Part shown: in pieces, positions 15,541-24,619 of the stretch
Layout: each line of letters begins with the position of its first letter
Numbering within the stretch: the first letter of the stretch is position 1
Origin: Streptomyces physcomitrii
GTDB taxonomy: Bacteria > Actinomycetota > Actinomycetes > Streptomycetales > Streptomycetaceae
Assembly (NCBI RefSeq): GCF_012273655.1
Contig: NZ_JAAWWP010000021.1
Location: forward strand, 19,882 to 83,881
DNA length: 64,000 bases
Direction: 5' to 3'
Translations under genes and position numbers: made by a program
Notes under the pieces: generated by a model
The model's input: only the letters and a program-made list of their open reading frames with translations
Told to the model about the DNA's origin: nothing
The model's database searches: none

Positions 15541-16395
15541 ATGCACAATGCGCCGACCTTCGTCTTTGTCCATGGGGCCTTCGCGAACTCGTTCTCGTTC
15601 GCGCCGTTGCAGGCCGAGCTCGCCCTGCTCGGACACCGCTCGGCCGCGGTCGACCTTCCGGGGCACGGATTCGAGGCCACCTACCCCGCGGCCTACCAGG
15701 CTCCGCAGGATCTCGGTGCCCTCGCCGCGGAGCCGGGGAGCATCAAGGGCGTCACGCTCGCCGACAACGCCGCCCGCGTGATCGGCGTCCTGGAACGGGC
15801 CAAGCGGAACGGGCCCACCGTCCTCGTCGCCCACAGCAGGGGCGGCGTCACGGCCACCGCGGTCGCCAACGTGCGGCCCGAGCTGATCGACCGGATCGTC
15901 TACGTCTCCGCCTGGTGCCCCGTCGAGCTGGCCGTGGGCGACTACTACACCCAGCCGGAGATGGCGGGCGTCGACCCGGGGGCCTTCGCCGCCACGCTCG
16001 TCGGGGACCCGGGAGCGCTCGGTCTGCTCCGGACCAACTTCCGCACCGCCGACCCGGCCGCGCTCGCCGCGTTCAAGGACGCCTTCGCCGCCGACCTCAC
16101 CGACGACGAGTTCCGGGTCTTCCTCAACACCTTCCAGCCCGACGAGAACCTCGACGCCGGTACGTCCGCCGACCGGGCGCAGGCCGCGAGTTGGGGCCGC
16201 GTGCCGAGGACCTATGTGCGCCTGGCCGCCGACGCAAGCCTGCCGCTCGCCGTGCAGGACCGCATGATCCGCGAAGCCGACGCGCTCACCCCGGACAACC
16301 CCTTCGACGTCCGGACCCTCGAAGGGAGTCACCTGGGCTGGCTCGTCCACCCCCGGCCCGCCGCCGAGTTGCTCGCGGACCTCGCGGCGCTCTGA
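15541..16395 (+). CDS. Alpha/beta-hydrolase (esterase-like)
   Basis: A 284-residue alpha/beta-hydrolase. FVFVHGAFANSFSF forms the oxyanion HG loop, VDLPGHG follows, VLVAHSRGGVTA holds the nucleophile Ser (about residue 101), and EGSHLGWLVHP holds the catalytic His near the end. The catalytic Asp is likely in the ALTPDNPFDV region. The family includes salicylate esterase and hydroxynitrile-lyase-like enzymes. GGAGG lies eight bases upstream of ATG 15541. No signal peptide, so cytosolic. Substrate unknown. Confidence 0.88.
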   Translation: MHNAPTFVFVHGAFANSFSFAPLQAELALLGHRSAAVDLPGHGFEATYPAAYQAPQDLGALAAEPGSIKGVTLADNAARVIGVLERAKRNGPTVLVAHSRGGVTATAVANVRPELIDRIVYVSAWCPVELAVGDYYTQPEMAGVDPGAFAATLVGDPGALGLLRTNFRTADPAALAAFKDAFAADLTDDEFRVFLNTFQPDENLDAGTSADRAQAASWGRVPRTYVRLAADASLPLAVQDRMIREADALTPDNPFDVRTLEGSHLGWLVHPRPAAELLADLAAL

Positions 16396-16450
16396 CCCTC
16401 CGCGAGGCGGCGGTCCGCGTCCGGCTGGCGGCCGTGGACCGCCGCGCTCC

Positions 16451-17197
16451 CTACCTCTCCCCCGGCGCCGGGTCCGGCCGCCGCGCGACGAAGACGAACT
16501 CCCTGCCCGGGCGGTCGGGTGCCTCGCGTACGTCCTCCAGCACATATCCCTGGGCCGTCAACTCGGCCTCGATCTCGTGCCGTTCGCGGAAGCGCAGGGT
16601 GGAGTCCGAGGTCAGGACCCGGCCGTCGGCGGCGAAGGCGTAGGTCGAACGGAAGGCCACCAGGGGCAGGTCGACCTCGGTGGTCTCCAGCCAGCTCTCC
16701 ACGGTGCCGACACCCGGGATCTCCGTCACGCTGTACGAGGACTCGCGATTCCACTCCTCCCAGGCGCGTCGGGCCGGGTCCCGGGTCTCGAAGACCAGGT
16801 GGCCGCCGGGTCGGAGTGCCTCGTAGGCTCCTCGCAGGGTGCCCCGCCAGGTCGCGGGATCGGTGATGGCCTGGGCGACATTGGCCGTCATGGTGGCCAA
16901 GTCGACGCGCAGCGGCGGGAGTTCCGTCGCCTCGCCGCAGATCCAGCGCACCCGTTCGCTGCCCGGCTTGCCGCGGGCCACGTCCAGGGAGGCCCGGGCG
17001 GGGTCGACGCCGGTGACCTCGATCCCGCGGTCGGCCAGCAGGAGCGCGAAGACACCGGTGCCGCAGCCGATGTCCAGCACCCGGCGCGCCCCGAACTCCG
17101 CCGCCATCCCCAGGTACGCGTCGAGATCGCCGCGGTCCGGGTCGAGGGGGTCGTAGACCGCGGCGAGGCGGGGATGTCCGTAACACTCGTCAGCCAT
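16451..17197 (-). CDS. Class I SAM-dependent methyltransferase
   Basis: A 248-residue methyltransferase. RVLDIGCGTGVFALLLADRG is SAM motif I (residues about 40-58), VTGVDPARASLDVAR is the adenosine-binding acidic loop, and LRPGGHLVFETRDPAR is the post-III strand. The C-terminal part shows the beta-rich lid and the ERHEIEAELTAQGYVLEDV helix seen in small-molecule methyltransferases. ATG 17197 begins MADECYGHPRLAAVYDPLD, a typical N-terminus. It converges with the upstream hydrolase gene. Substrate unknown. Confidence 0.9.
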   Translation of the reverse strand: MADECYGHPRLAAVYDPLDPDRGDLDAYLGMAAEFGARRVLDIGCGTGVFALLLADRGIEVTGVDPARASLDVARGKPGSERVRWICGEATELPPLRVDLATMTANVAQAITDPATWRGTLRGAYEALRPGGHLVFETRDPARRAWEEWNRESSYSVTEIPGVGTVESWLETTEVDLPLVAFRSTYAFAADGRVLTSDSTLRFRERHEIEAELTAQGYVLEDVREAPDRPGREFVFVARRPDPAPGER

Positions 17198-17323
17198 ACG
17201 GCCGAAGGTAGCGGGAGGGGTTCGCCGATCCCCACTCCTTTACGGGGCTTTACGGGGCGCGGTTCGGTGTGCGGAGGCCGCGGGGTCGACGGCGATGCCG
17301 GCCGGGGTGGGGGCCGGTGCGCT

Positions 17324-17917
17324 TCATCCGGCCGCCGTGGCGAGCCCCTCCAGGACTTCCACGTACGGGAGTTGGGCGATCGCCTTGCCCGGCAGGATGA
17401 GTTTGCCGCGGCGGCTGCCGCTGCCGACGAGGACGTACGGGGCGGCGACGACCGCGGCGTCGACGAGCAGGGGCCAGTCGGCGGGGAGGCCGAGGGGGGT
17501 GATGCCGCCGTACTCCATACCGGTGCGGGAGACGGCGGTGTCCATGTCGGCGAAGGAGGCCTTGCGGGCGCCCAGGTGCTTGCGGACCGTCCTGTTGACG
17601 TCGACCCGGGTGTGGGCGAGGGCGAGGCAGGCGGCGAGGGTGGTCTCTCCACCGCGTCTGGCGGCGACCACGACGCAGTTCGCGGAGGCTTCGAGGGGGA
17701 CCGCGTAGCTCTCGCTGAAGACGGCGGTGTCCGCCTTGCCGGGGTCGGTGTCGACGTAGCGGACCGACTCGGCGGCCTCCCGCGACTCCCAGGTGCGCAG
17801 CGCCTCGGCGACCGGGGCGGCGAGGGTGTCGGCGGCCTCCAGGGCGCTCCGGACCTGGGAGAAGTTCCCGAAGGGGAGGTGGGGGTCGGGGTGCGGGCGC
17901 GGCTGGTCGTCGGTCAT
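17324..17917 (-). CDS. YbaK/ProX-type aminoacyl-tRNA deacylase domain protein
   Basis: A 197-residue YbaK-family protein. After a variable 20-residue N-terminus come ALEAADTLAAPVAEAL and the conserved core ANCVVVAARRGGETTLAACLALAHTRVDVN. KHLGARKASFADMDTAVSRTGMEYGGITPLGLP contains the Lys and the GGITP-type loop of the editing site. The family hydrolyses mischarged tRNAs such as Cys-tRNA(Pro), or binds aminoacyl substrates. It is monocistronic by spacing and follows the S9 peptidase gene on the same strand. Confidence 0.87.
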   Translation of the reverse strand: MTDDQPRPHPDPHLPFGNFSQVRSALEAADTLAAPVAEALRTWESREAAESVRYVDTDPGKADTAVFSESYAVPLEASANCVVVAARRGGETTLAACLALAHTRVDVNRTVRKHLGARKASFADMDTAVSRTGMEYGGITPLGLPADWPLLVDAAVVAAPYVLVGSGSRRGKLILPGKAIAQLPYVEVLEGLATAAG

Positions 17918-18044
17918 GGGCGGACTGTAGCGGAGGCCGTCGCGGTCACCTCACCGCCGTCGCCGCGCCTCACCACCGTCGCCGCGCCCGCCTCGCCGTC
18001 ACTGCCGCCGGCCTCGCCGGGCCGCGTCCGCTCCCCATACGCAC

Positions 18045-20618
18045 TCAGACGCCCAAGTGCCGTCGCAGGAACTCCAGTTGGTGCACCAGTAGATTCTCCG
18101 CGACCTTCGTGTCGGTGGGCAGGTGGGTGGCCCGGGGCAAGGGCAGGACCTCGTGGGGGCGGCCCGCCGCGAGGAGGGCGGCGGACAGGCGCAGGGTGTG
18201 GGCGGCGAAGACGTTGTCGTCGGCGAGGCCGTGGACGAGCAGCAGCGGCCGGGTGAGCGAACCGGCCTCGTGGACGGGCGAGTTGTGCACGTACACCTCG
18301 GGGTGCCGGTCGGGGTGGCCGAGGTGGCGTTCCCGCCAGTGGGTGTCGTAGAGGCGCTGGTCGGTGACGGGGGCTCCGGCGACGGCGGCGTGGAAGACGT
18401 CGGGGCGGCGCAGCACGGCGAGCGCGGCGAGGAAGCCGCCGAAGGACCAGCCGCGGATGCCGACCCGGCCGGTGTCGAGCGCGGGCCGCAGCCGGGCCGC
18501 CTCGGTGAGCGCGGCCACCTGGTCGTCGAGGACCGGGGTGGTGAGGTCGTGGTGGATGGTCCGCTCCCAGGCGGGGCCGCGCCCCGGGGTGCCGCGGCCG
18601 TCCACCGCCAGTACCGCGAAGCCCTGTTCGGCGAACCACTGGGAGACATACGTCCACCAGGTCTGCTCCGCGCGGACCTTGCACATCGCCGGACCGCCGT
18701 ACGGGTCCATCAGCACCGGCAGCGGCGCGTCGCCCGGGCGGTGCCAGGAGGGGAGGAAGAGCGCGGCGCGCAGGGCGCGCGGGCCGAGGGTCAGCAGCTC
18801 CATCCGCGGTTCCAGGGAGGGGAGTTCGGCATGCGAGGTGAGGGTGCGGAGCGGTGCGAGACCGCCGCCCGCGTACGCCTGCTCCGCCCCGCGCCGGTGC
18901 ACCTCCTCGCGCCCCTGTCCCTGCCCCTGCCTCTGTCCTTCTCGTTCTCGTTCTCCTGCTCCCTCTCCGTCTACGTCTCCGTCCCGGTGGATCGTGGTCA
19001 GGGTGCCGGGGCGGTCCGGCACCCGGGAGGTGAGGACGGTGGTGCCGGCGCGCCTGGTGCCGTCGTACACGCCAGGCTGTCCGGGGCTCAACTGCCGTAG
19101 CCCGCTGCCGTGTTCGTAGAGCCAGAGGTGTGTCTCGGTCGGTTCGTACGCGGCGGTGAAGAGGACGGACTCGCCCTCCACCCCGCGCAGGGCGGTGAGT
19201 TGGAGGCCCGGAGGTGTGACGGCCTCGCCGTCGACGACCAGGCGGCGGGTGCTGACCACCGGGGCGTCCGGGGCCGCCGCGGCCTCCGGGGCCGGATGCT
19301 CGTCGCGCGGGGCCGGGTGCTCGGAGCGCGGGGCCGGGTGCTCGTCGCGCGGGGCCGGGTGCTCGTCGCGCCAAGTGACCAACTTTCCGGCGGTGGTTCG
19401 GGCGGGCAGGCCCGGTACGAGTTCCACCCAGGCGGAGTCGTCCAGCGCGGCGAGCGGGGCGGTGGTGCCGTCCGCGGGGTCGACGGCGAGTACGCGCAGC
19501 TCACACTGGTCGCGGCTCTGCACGGTGGCGCAGGGGCCGTGACCGTCCCAGTCCGCCGCGGTCAGATACTCGAACTTTCTTCTGTTCCAGTCGACTTGAA
19601 CGGCTTCCGGGCCGAGACCGAGCTGCCCGGGGCCGAGGGCGCCCGCGCGCGCGTCGACCAGCCACAGCCGTACGTCGGCGTTGGCGGTCCCGGCGGCCGG
19701 GTACGGGAAGGAGACCGGTTCGCGGGAGGGGTCGGCGGGGTCCGCGATGTACCAGCGCCGCACCGGCGAGGTGTCCACCCGTGCCACCAGGAGGCGCTGC
19801 CCGTCGGGCGCCCACCAGTAGCCGCGGTGGCGCATCATGGACTCGGCGGCGACGTGTTCGGGCAGCCCGTAGACCACCTCGGGCCCTTCGGGGCGGGCGA
19901 GGGCGCGCTCGTTGCCGCCGTCGGCGTCGACGACCCGCAGGGCGCCCCCGGCGACGTAGGCGATTCGGGTTCCGGTGGGGTCGGGGCGGGGGTCGAGTAC
20001 CGGTCCGCGGGTGTCGAGAGCGCGGACGGTGTCCCCGGCGGGGCGGTACGTCCACAGCCTGCCGGAGAGGGCGAAGGCGAACAGGGCGCAGTCCCGGTCC
20101 GCGGCGAAGCCGACGATGCCCGAGGCCGTCTGGCGGGCCCGTTCGCGCCGTACCCGCTCCTCCGCCGACAGCTCCTCCTCGGTGCCGTCGAGCAGCGTCC
20201 GCGGGTCGACGAGGAGGCGCTCGCGCCCCGAGGCGCAGTCGAAGGACCAGAGGCAGGTGACCGGGTCGTCGCCCGCCCGGCTGCGCAGGAAGTAGACCGT
20301 GCCGCCGTCCGGCGAGAGGGTGAAGTCGCCGGGGACACCGAGGCTGAAGCGCCGGGTACGGGCCAACTGCCCCGGCAGCGCACGGACATCGGCAGGGGTT
20401 GTTGCGGAGGCAGAGGTCGTTGCGGAGGCAGGGGTCGTTGCGGAAGCAGTGGCCGTGTCGGCGCCAAGGCCCTTGTCGGCAACGGAAGTTCCGGCAGTTT
20501 CAGGGCTTCCGGCAGTTCCCGCAGGGGAGTTCGCGGGCCGGGGGGCGGGAGCGGAGTCGTCGGGGCCGGGCGTGGCGGGTCCGGGCGTGGCGGGGCCAGG
20601 GGCATCGGGTGTGGGCAT
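18045..20618 (-). CDS. S9 prolyl oligopeptidase / DPP-IV-like peptidase
   Basis: An 857-residue serine peptidase. An N-terminal beta-propeller (about 80-590) contains the DPP-IV-family signatures FTLSPDGGTVYFLRS, ESMMRHRGYWWAPDG and RRWYIADPADP. The alpha/beta-hydrolase domain has the nucleophile in GWSFGGF (Ser about 725), Asp in HGLADDNV (about 800) and His in RATHLPTD (about 832). ATG 20618 (MPTPDAPGPAT) is the first plausible start; the first 75 residues are low-complexity Ala/Thr/Pro. No signal peptide, so cytosolic. Two low-complexity loops interrupt the propeller: four EHPAPR-type heptads and an E/R/Q/G-rich stretch. The codons of both come from tandem DNA repeats. Confidence 0.93.
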   Translation of the reverse strand: MPTPDAPGPATPGPATPGPDDSAPAPRPANSPAGTAGSPETAGTSVADKGLGADTATASATTPASATTSASATTPADVRALPGQLARTRRFSLGVPGDFTLSPDGGTVYFLRSRAGDDPVTCLWSFDCASGRERLLVDPRTLLDGTEEELSAEERVRRERARQTASGIVGFAADRDCALFAFALSGRLWTYRPAGDTVRALDTRGPVLDPRPDPTGTRIAYVAGGALRVVDADGGNERALARPEGPEVVYGLPEHVAAESMMRHRGYWWAPDGQRLLVARVDTSPVRRWYIADPADPSREPVSFPYPAAGTANADVRLWLVDARAGALGPGQLGLGPEAVQVDWNRRKFEYLTAADWDGHGPCATVQSRDQCELRVLAVDPADGTTAPLAALDDSAWVELVPGLPARTTAGKLVTWRDEHPAPRDEHPAPRSEHPAPRDEHPAPEAAAAPDAPVVSTRRLVVDGEAVTPPGLQLTALRGVEGESVLFTAAYEPTETHLWLYEHGSGLRQLSPGQPGVYDGTRRAGTTVLTSRVPDRPGTLTTIHRDGDVDGEGAGEREREGQRQGQGQGREEVHRRGAEQAYAGGGLAPLRTLTSHAELPSLEPRMELLTLGPRALRAALFLPSWHRPGDAPLPVLMDPYGGPAMCKVRAEQTWWTYVSQWFAEQGFAVLAVDGRGTPGRGPAWERTIHHDLTTPVLDDQVAALTEAARLRPALDTGRVGIRGWSFGGFLAALAVLRRPDVFHAAVAGAPVTDQRLYDTHWRERHLGHPDRHPEVYVHNSPVHEAGSLTRPLLLVHGLADDNVFAAHTLRLSAALLAAGRPHEVLPLPRATHLPTDTKVAENLLVHQLEFLRRHLGV
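19290..19372. repeat. 21-bp in-frame tandem repeats in the S9 peptidase gene
   Basis: Four consecutive 21-bp units begin at 19290, 19311, 19332 and 19353. Each encodes the heptapeptide DEHPAPR, or SEHPAPR in one copy, in a surface loop of the propeller. Copy number probably varies between strains without breaking the frame. Confidence 0.85.
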
Positions 20619-20723
20619 GGCGGACAGGCTGTCAGGCGAGCGGCGGGGACGCAGGTCAATTCCGGAGCCCCCGGCGCCCGGAGTTCCCGCCGTCCGGAGC
20701 CACCACCGTCCGGAGCACCACAG

Positions 20724-20768
20724 CAGCCCGCCCTCACCCACGGCTGGGCAGTGGGTGAGGGCGGGCTG
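20724..20768 (-). terminator. Strong terminator of the FG-GAP gene
   Basis: CAGCCCGCCCTCACCCA (20724-20740) pairs perfectly over 17 bp with TGGGTGAGGGCGGGCTG (20752-20768) around an 11-base loop, 50 bp past the stop at 20818. Confidence 0.85.
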
Positions 20769-20817
20769 CGGTGCACGGCTGCTGCGGACGGCTGCTCAAC
20801 TGCCGTTCAGGCGTGGC

Positions 20818-22290
20818 TCAATGGCTGCTCAGCGGCTTGCCGTACTTCTGGGCCGTGGTCAGGTACGGGAGGCCGAGGGTGCGCGGCGAGAAGGAGGCCG
20901 CGGCCTTGACCGAGGCGCCGGGGAGGAGGAGGGCGGCGCCCAGGGAGGCGTTCTCACCCGGGGAGCCGACCGTGAGGTCCGGTACGCCGTCCGCGTCGTG
21001 GTCCCCGGCGGCGACGGCCGCGCCGAAGGTGTCGCCCGCCTCGGCGGTGCCCGGGACCCCGGCGGTGTCCTGGTTCCAGGCCACCGAGGTGGCGGCGCCG
21101 CTGTCGTCGAGGAGGCCCTGGGCGCCGCCGCGGAGCAGCCAGGCGGCGCCCGCCACCGCCTCGGTTCCGATGGCCTCGCCGGGAGCGCCCGCGATCAGGT
21201 CGTCGCGGCCGTCGCGGTCGACGTCGGCGACGGCGAGGGCGGCGCCGAAGCGGTCGCCGTCCTCGGCCACGCCCGGCACGCCCGCCGTGTCCTGGTTGAG
21301 GGTCTGGCTGCGGCTGCCGAACGAGCCGCTCGCCGGGCTTCCGTAGTGGAGGTGGATCCCGCCGCCCCGGGCGAGTTCCTCGGGGCCGCACGGGTCGTCG
21401 ATGTTCTCGTCGGCGATCTCGCGGCATTCGCCGAGCGCCAGGTCGTCGTGGCCGTCGCCGTCGAAGTCGCCCGCGGCCAGGGCGGTCACGCCCGCGTTGT
21501 CCGTGTTCCAGAAGTTGGCCATCGCGGACTCCTCGGCGTCCCACTTCCACAGCCGCACATGGGACTGGGTGAAGGGCTCGCCCGCGGTCCAGTACGCCAC
21601 GGCCAGGTCCGCCGCGCCGTCGCCGTCGAAGTCGCCGGTGGCGAGGACGGGGGCGCGGTCGCCCATGGAGTCGGCGACGACGGTGGTGACCATGCTGTCC
21701 TCGCCCTGGGCGACCCGGGCGACGACCTTGCCCGTACCGCCGATCACGATCTCCTTGTTGCCGTCGCCGGTCAGGTCGGCCGCCGCGACCGACTTCCCGT
21801 ACGCGGCGGACGCCGAAGGCCCGGTGAGGACGGTCGACCCCGGCCCCGGACCGGACTTCGAGCCGCCGAGGGCGAGGACCGTGCCCACGTCGGTGCCGAG
21901 CCCGGTGATGTCCTCGCCGGGGGCGCCGGCGAGGAGTTCCGCGATGCCGTCGCCGTTGAGGTCCACCAGCGCCACCGAGGCGCCGAAGCGGTCGCCCGCC
22001 TCCGGGGTGCCGGGCAGATCGGAGGTGGACTGGGTGACCCGGAGGCTCCCGTGGGCGCCGACGCCCTTCGGGCCGCCCCAGACGAGGTTCACGTACCCGG
22101 CCTTGGCCCGGCCGTCCACGGTTCCGTCCGGGACGCCGACCGCGAGATCCGCGTACCCGTCGCCGTTGAAGTCGCTCGCGGTGCCGCGCGGTGCGGCGGG
22201 GGCGGCGGCCGCGCCGGACGGGAACACGAACCCGGCGGTGGCCGCGGCGGCGGCTATGGCGTACGTCAGGATGCGGCGGCGGTGCGGCAC
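20818..22290 (-). CDS. Secreted FG-GAP (integrin-alpha-like propeller) protein
   Basis: A 490-residue exported beta-propeller. GTG 22290 follows a GGGGGAG ribosome-binding site. The signal peptide is RRRILTYAIAAAAATAGFVFPSGAAAAPA. Around seven FG-GAP/VCBS blades follow, each with a calcium-binding D-x-N/D-G-D-G-x-D loop: DFNGDGYADLAVG, DLNGDGIAELLAG, DLTGDGNKEIVIG, DFDGDGAADLAVA, DFDGDGHDDLALG, DVDRDGRDDLIAG and DHDADGVPDLTVG. Repeated NQDTAGVPG segments link the last blades. No enzymatic domain is attached, so a ligand-binding or structural extracellular role is likely. Confidence 0.92.
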   Translation of the reverse strand: MPHRRRILTYAIAAAAATAGFVFPSGAAAAPAAPRGTASDFNGDGYADLAVGVPDGTVDGRAKAGYVNLVWGGPKGVGAHGSLRVTQSTSDLPGTPEAGDRFGASVALVDLNGDGIAELLAGAPGEDITGLGTDVGTVLALGGSKSGPGPGSTVLTGPSASAAYGKSVAAADLTGDGNKEIVIGGTGKVVARVAQGEDSMVTTVVADSMGDRAPVLATGDFDGDGAADLAVAYWTAGEPFTQSHVRLWKWDAEESAMANFWNTDNAGVTALAAGDFDGDGHDDLALGECREIADENIDDPCGPEELARGGGIHLHYGSPASGSFGSRSQTLNQDTAGVPGVAEDGDRFGAALAVADVDRDGRDDLIAGAPGEAIGTEAVAGAAWLLRGGAQGLLDDSGAATSVAWNQDTAGVPGTAEAGDTFGAAVAAGDHDADGVPDLTVGSPGENASLGAALLLPGASVKAAASFSPRTLGLPYLTTAQKYGKPLSSH

Positions 22291-22428
22291 GGAGGCTCCC
22301 CCTCGTCGACGGGCACGGACTGTCAGGTGTGACCGCCGAGGGGCGTGGCTGGTTGTACGCGGACCCGGCCTGATCCGTGATCCCGTGCCGTCGAGCCCGG
22401 CCCGGAGCGCCCGGCCCGGAACAAGGGC

Positions 22429-22920
22429 CTACTGCTTCCCCCGCTGGCGGGCCCGCCGTACCGGTCGCGGGCTGTCGACGGGGGTCGCCAGATGGCCGCG
22501 GCTCAGGCGGTCGAGGGCGCGCAGGAAGGTCTCGCGCTCCTCGGCGGGCAGGGCGCCGAGGGCCTCCTCGTGCACCCCGTCGACGAGTCGCTGGCTGCGG
22601 GCGGCGACCTCGGCGCCCTGCTCGGTGACCGCGATGATCCGGGCCCTGCGGTCCGCGGTGGAGGGGCGGCGTTCGGCGAGGCCCGCCTGCTCCAGGGCGT
22701 CCACGGTGACCACCATCGTGGTCTTGTCCATGTCCCCGATCTCGGCGAGCTGGGCCTGGGTCCGCTCCTGGGCCAAGGCGTGCACCAGGACGCAGTGCAT
22801 GCGCGGGGTGAGGCCGATCTCGCCCAGGGCCGCGGCCATCCGGGTACGCAGCACATGGCTGGTGTGGTCGAGCAGGAACGAGAGGTCCGGTTCCGTGCGC
22901 GGGGGCGTCATGGCGGTCAT
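22429..22920 (-). CDS. MarR-family transcriptional regulator
   Basis: A 163-residue winged-helix regulator. The core shows LTPRMHCVLVHAL, the recognition helix region QLAEIGDMDKTTMVVTVDALEQAGLAERR and the wing PSTADRRARIIAVTEQG, all standard MarR features. The start is the ATG opposite 22920; a second ATG lies nine bases downstream. No convincing ribosome-binding site is present, and a TACCCT box close upstream suggests a short or absent leader. It is divergent from the DHA2 exporter gene and most likely its local, ligand-relieved repressor. Confidence 0.9.
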   Translation of the reverse strand: MTAMTPPRTEPDLSFLLDHTSHVLRTRMAAALGEIGLTPRMHCVLVHALAQERTQAQLAEIGDMDKTTMVVTVDALEQAGLAERRPSTADRRARIIAVTEQGAEVAARSQRLVDGVHEEALGALPAEERETFLRALDRLSRGHLATPVDSPRPVRRARQRGKQ

Positions 22921-23149
22921 CCGACCAGGGTAGCCAGTGTCGTTCCGTAGGGGATTATCCGGTTCGGGAGGCTTGGGGACCTCCCCCGGCCCGCGGGGAC
23001 GCAGGAGCCGCCCCCACTCCGGTTTCCCGAGGGCCGAACAAGGTCCGTGAAATATAGTCCGCAACAAAACCTTCTGCTACGGTCGACTTCAGGGGCCGTC
23101 ACCTCGCCCTCGCCTCCACCCCCCGACCCGACCTCCGGCAGGAGAACCC

Positions 23150-24619
23150 ATGTCCACCCTCGATCCCGCGCAGGCCCCGGCCTCCTCCCCACCCGGCCCG
23201 GACGGCGCTCCCCACCGGCCCCACCGGCCCCGTCTCGCGCTCGCCGTGCTCGCCGCGAACACGCTGATGGTCACGCTGGACGGGAGCATCGTGAGCGTGG
23301 CGATGCCCGCGCTCCAGCGCGATCTCGGCTTCGGCGCGGCCGGGCTCAGCTGGGTGGTGAACGCCTATCTGATCGCCTTCGGCGGACTGCTGCTGCTCGC
23401 CGGGCGGCTCGGGGACCTGCTCGGCCGCAAGCGGATGTTCCTCGCGGGGACGGGGGTGTTCACCCTCGCCTCGCTGCTCGCGGGCGCGGCGGGGTCGCCG
23501 GGGCTGCTCGTGGCGGCCCGGTTCCTGCAGGGCGTGGGCGGTGCGATGGCCTCGGCGGTGGCGCTCGGGCTGCTCGTCACCCTCTTCCCGGATCCCGCCG
23601 GACGGGCCCGGGCGATCGCGGTGTTCAGCTTCACGGGTGCCGCGGGCGCCTCCCTCGGCCAGGTGGCCGGCGGCGTCCTGACCGACGCGCTCAGCTGGCA
23701 CTGGATCTTCCTGGTCAACCTGCCGCCGGGCCTCGCCGTACTCGCCCTCGCCGTCCGCTCGCTGCCCGCCGACCGCGGACTCGGACTGCGCGCCGGGGCC
23801 GATGTGCTCGGGGCGCTGTACGTCACGGGCGGGCTGATGACCGGTATCTACGCCGTGGTGCAGATCGAGCAGCGGGGCCCCGGCTCCGCGCACACCCTCG
23901 GCTTCGGCGCGCTCGCCCTGGTCCTGCTCACCGCCTTCGCGCGGCGGCAGTCGCGGGCGCGGACGCCGCTGATGCCGCCGCGGGTGCTGCGGGCGCCCGG
24001 GGTGGCCGCGGCCAATCTGGTGCAGGTCCTCGTGGTGGCGGCGATGTTCGCGTTCTCGATCATGGTGGCGCTCAACCTCCAGCAGGTGCAGGGCTACGGC
24101 GCCGCCCGCACCGGGGTCGCGATGCTCCCGGCGGCGCTCGCGATCGGCGCGGTCTCGCTCGGCCTCTCGGCACGGCTGATCGCGCGCTTCGGGGAGCGGC
24201 GGATCCTGCTCGCCGGTCTCGTCCCGCTCGGGGTGCTGCTCGCGCTGCTCGTCCGGCTGCCGGCGGGCGCCTCCTACCCGGTGGACCTGCTGCCCTCGAT
24301 GCTGCTCGGCGCGGGCTTCGGCCTGGTGCTGCCCGCGCTGACCTCGCTGGGCATGTCCGGCGCCCGGGAGGACGACGCGGGCCTGGCCTCGGGCCTCTTC
24401 ACCACCACCCAGCAGCTCGGCATGGCGCTGGGGCTCGCGGTCCTGTCCACCCTCGCCGCCGGCCGCACCGCACACCTCACCGCCGCGGGCGCCTCCTCCG
24501 CCGAGGCCCTCAACGGCGGCCACCACCTGGCCTTCGCCGCGGGTACGGTCCTGCTCGGCGCCGCCTTCCTCGCGGCACTGGTCCTGCTGCGGGCGCCCCG
24601 GATCAGGCGGTCGCGGTGA
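23150..24619 (+). CDS. DHA2-family (EmrB/QacA-like) MFS exporter
   Basis: A 489-residue, 14-segment drug:H+ antiporter. Motif D1 is VTLDGSIVSVAMPALQ, motif A is LAGRLGDLLGRKRMF, and motif C resembles FTGAAGASLGQVAGGVLTD. The PTPLMPP-type loop of DHA2 proteins appears as RTPLMPPRVL. ATG 23150 follows GGCAGGAGAACCC. It is divergent from a MarR regulator 229 bp upstream, the usual arrangement for an inducible exporter. Its 3' end overlaps the convergent condensation gene by 17 bp. Substrate unknown; it could export the product of the adjacent condensation enzymes, but no evidence beyond proximity supports this. Confidence 0.92.
   Translation: MSTLDPAQAPASSPPGPDGAPHRPHRPRLALAVLAANTLMVTLDGSIVSVAMPALQRDLGFGAAGLSWVVNAYLIAFGGLLLLAGRLGDLLGRKRMFLAGTGVFTLASLLAGAAGSPGLLVAARFLQGVGGAMASAVALGLLVTLFPDPAGRARAIAVFSFTGAAGASLGQVAGGVLTDALSWHWIFLVNLPPGLAVLALAVRSLPADRGLGLRAGADVLGALYVTGGLMTGIYAVVQIEQRGPGSAHTLGFGALALVLLTAFARRQSRARTPLMPPRVLRAPGVAAANLVQVLVVAAMFAFSIMVALNLQQVQGYGAARTGVAMLPAALAIGAVSLGLSARLIARFGERRILLAGLVPLGVLLALLVRLPAGASYPVDLLPSMLLGAGFGLVLPALTSLGMSGAREDDAGLASGLFTTTQQLGMALGLAVLSTLAAGRTAHLTAAGASSAEALNGGHHLAFAAGTVLLGAAFLAALVLLRAPRIRRSR

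Noticed and set aside
19110..20909. A 599-codon plus-strand frame across the S9 peptidase
   Set aside because: Antisense shadow; the minus-strand frame has the complete catalytic triad and family motifs.
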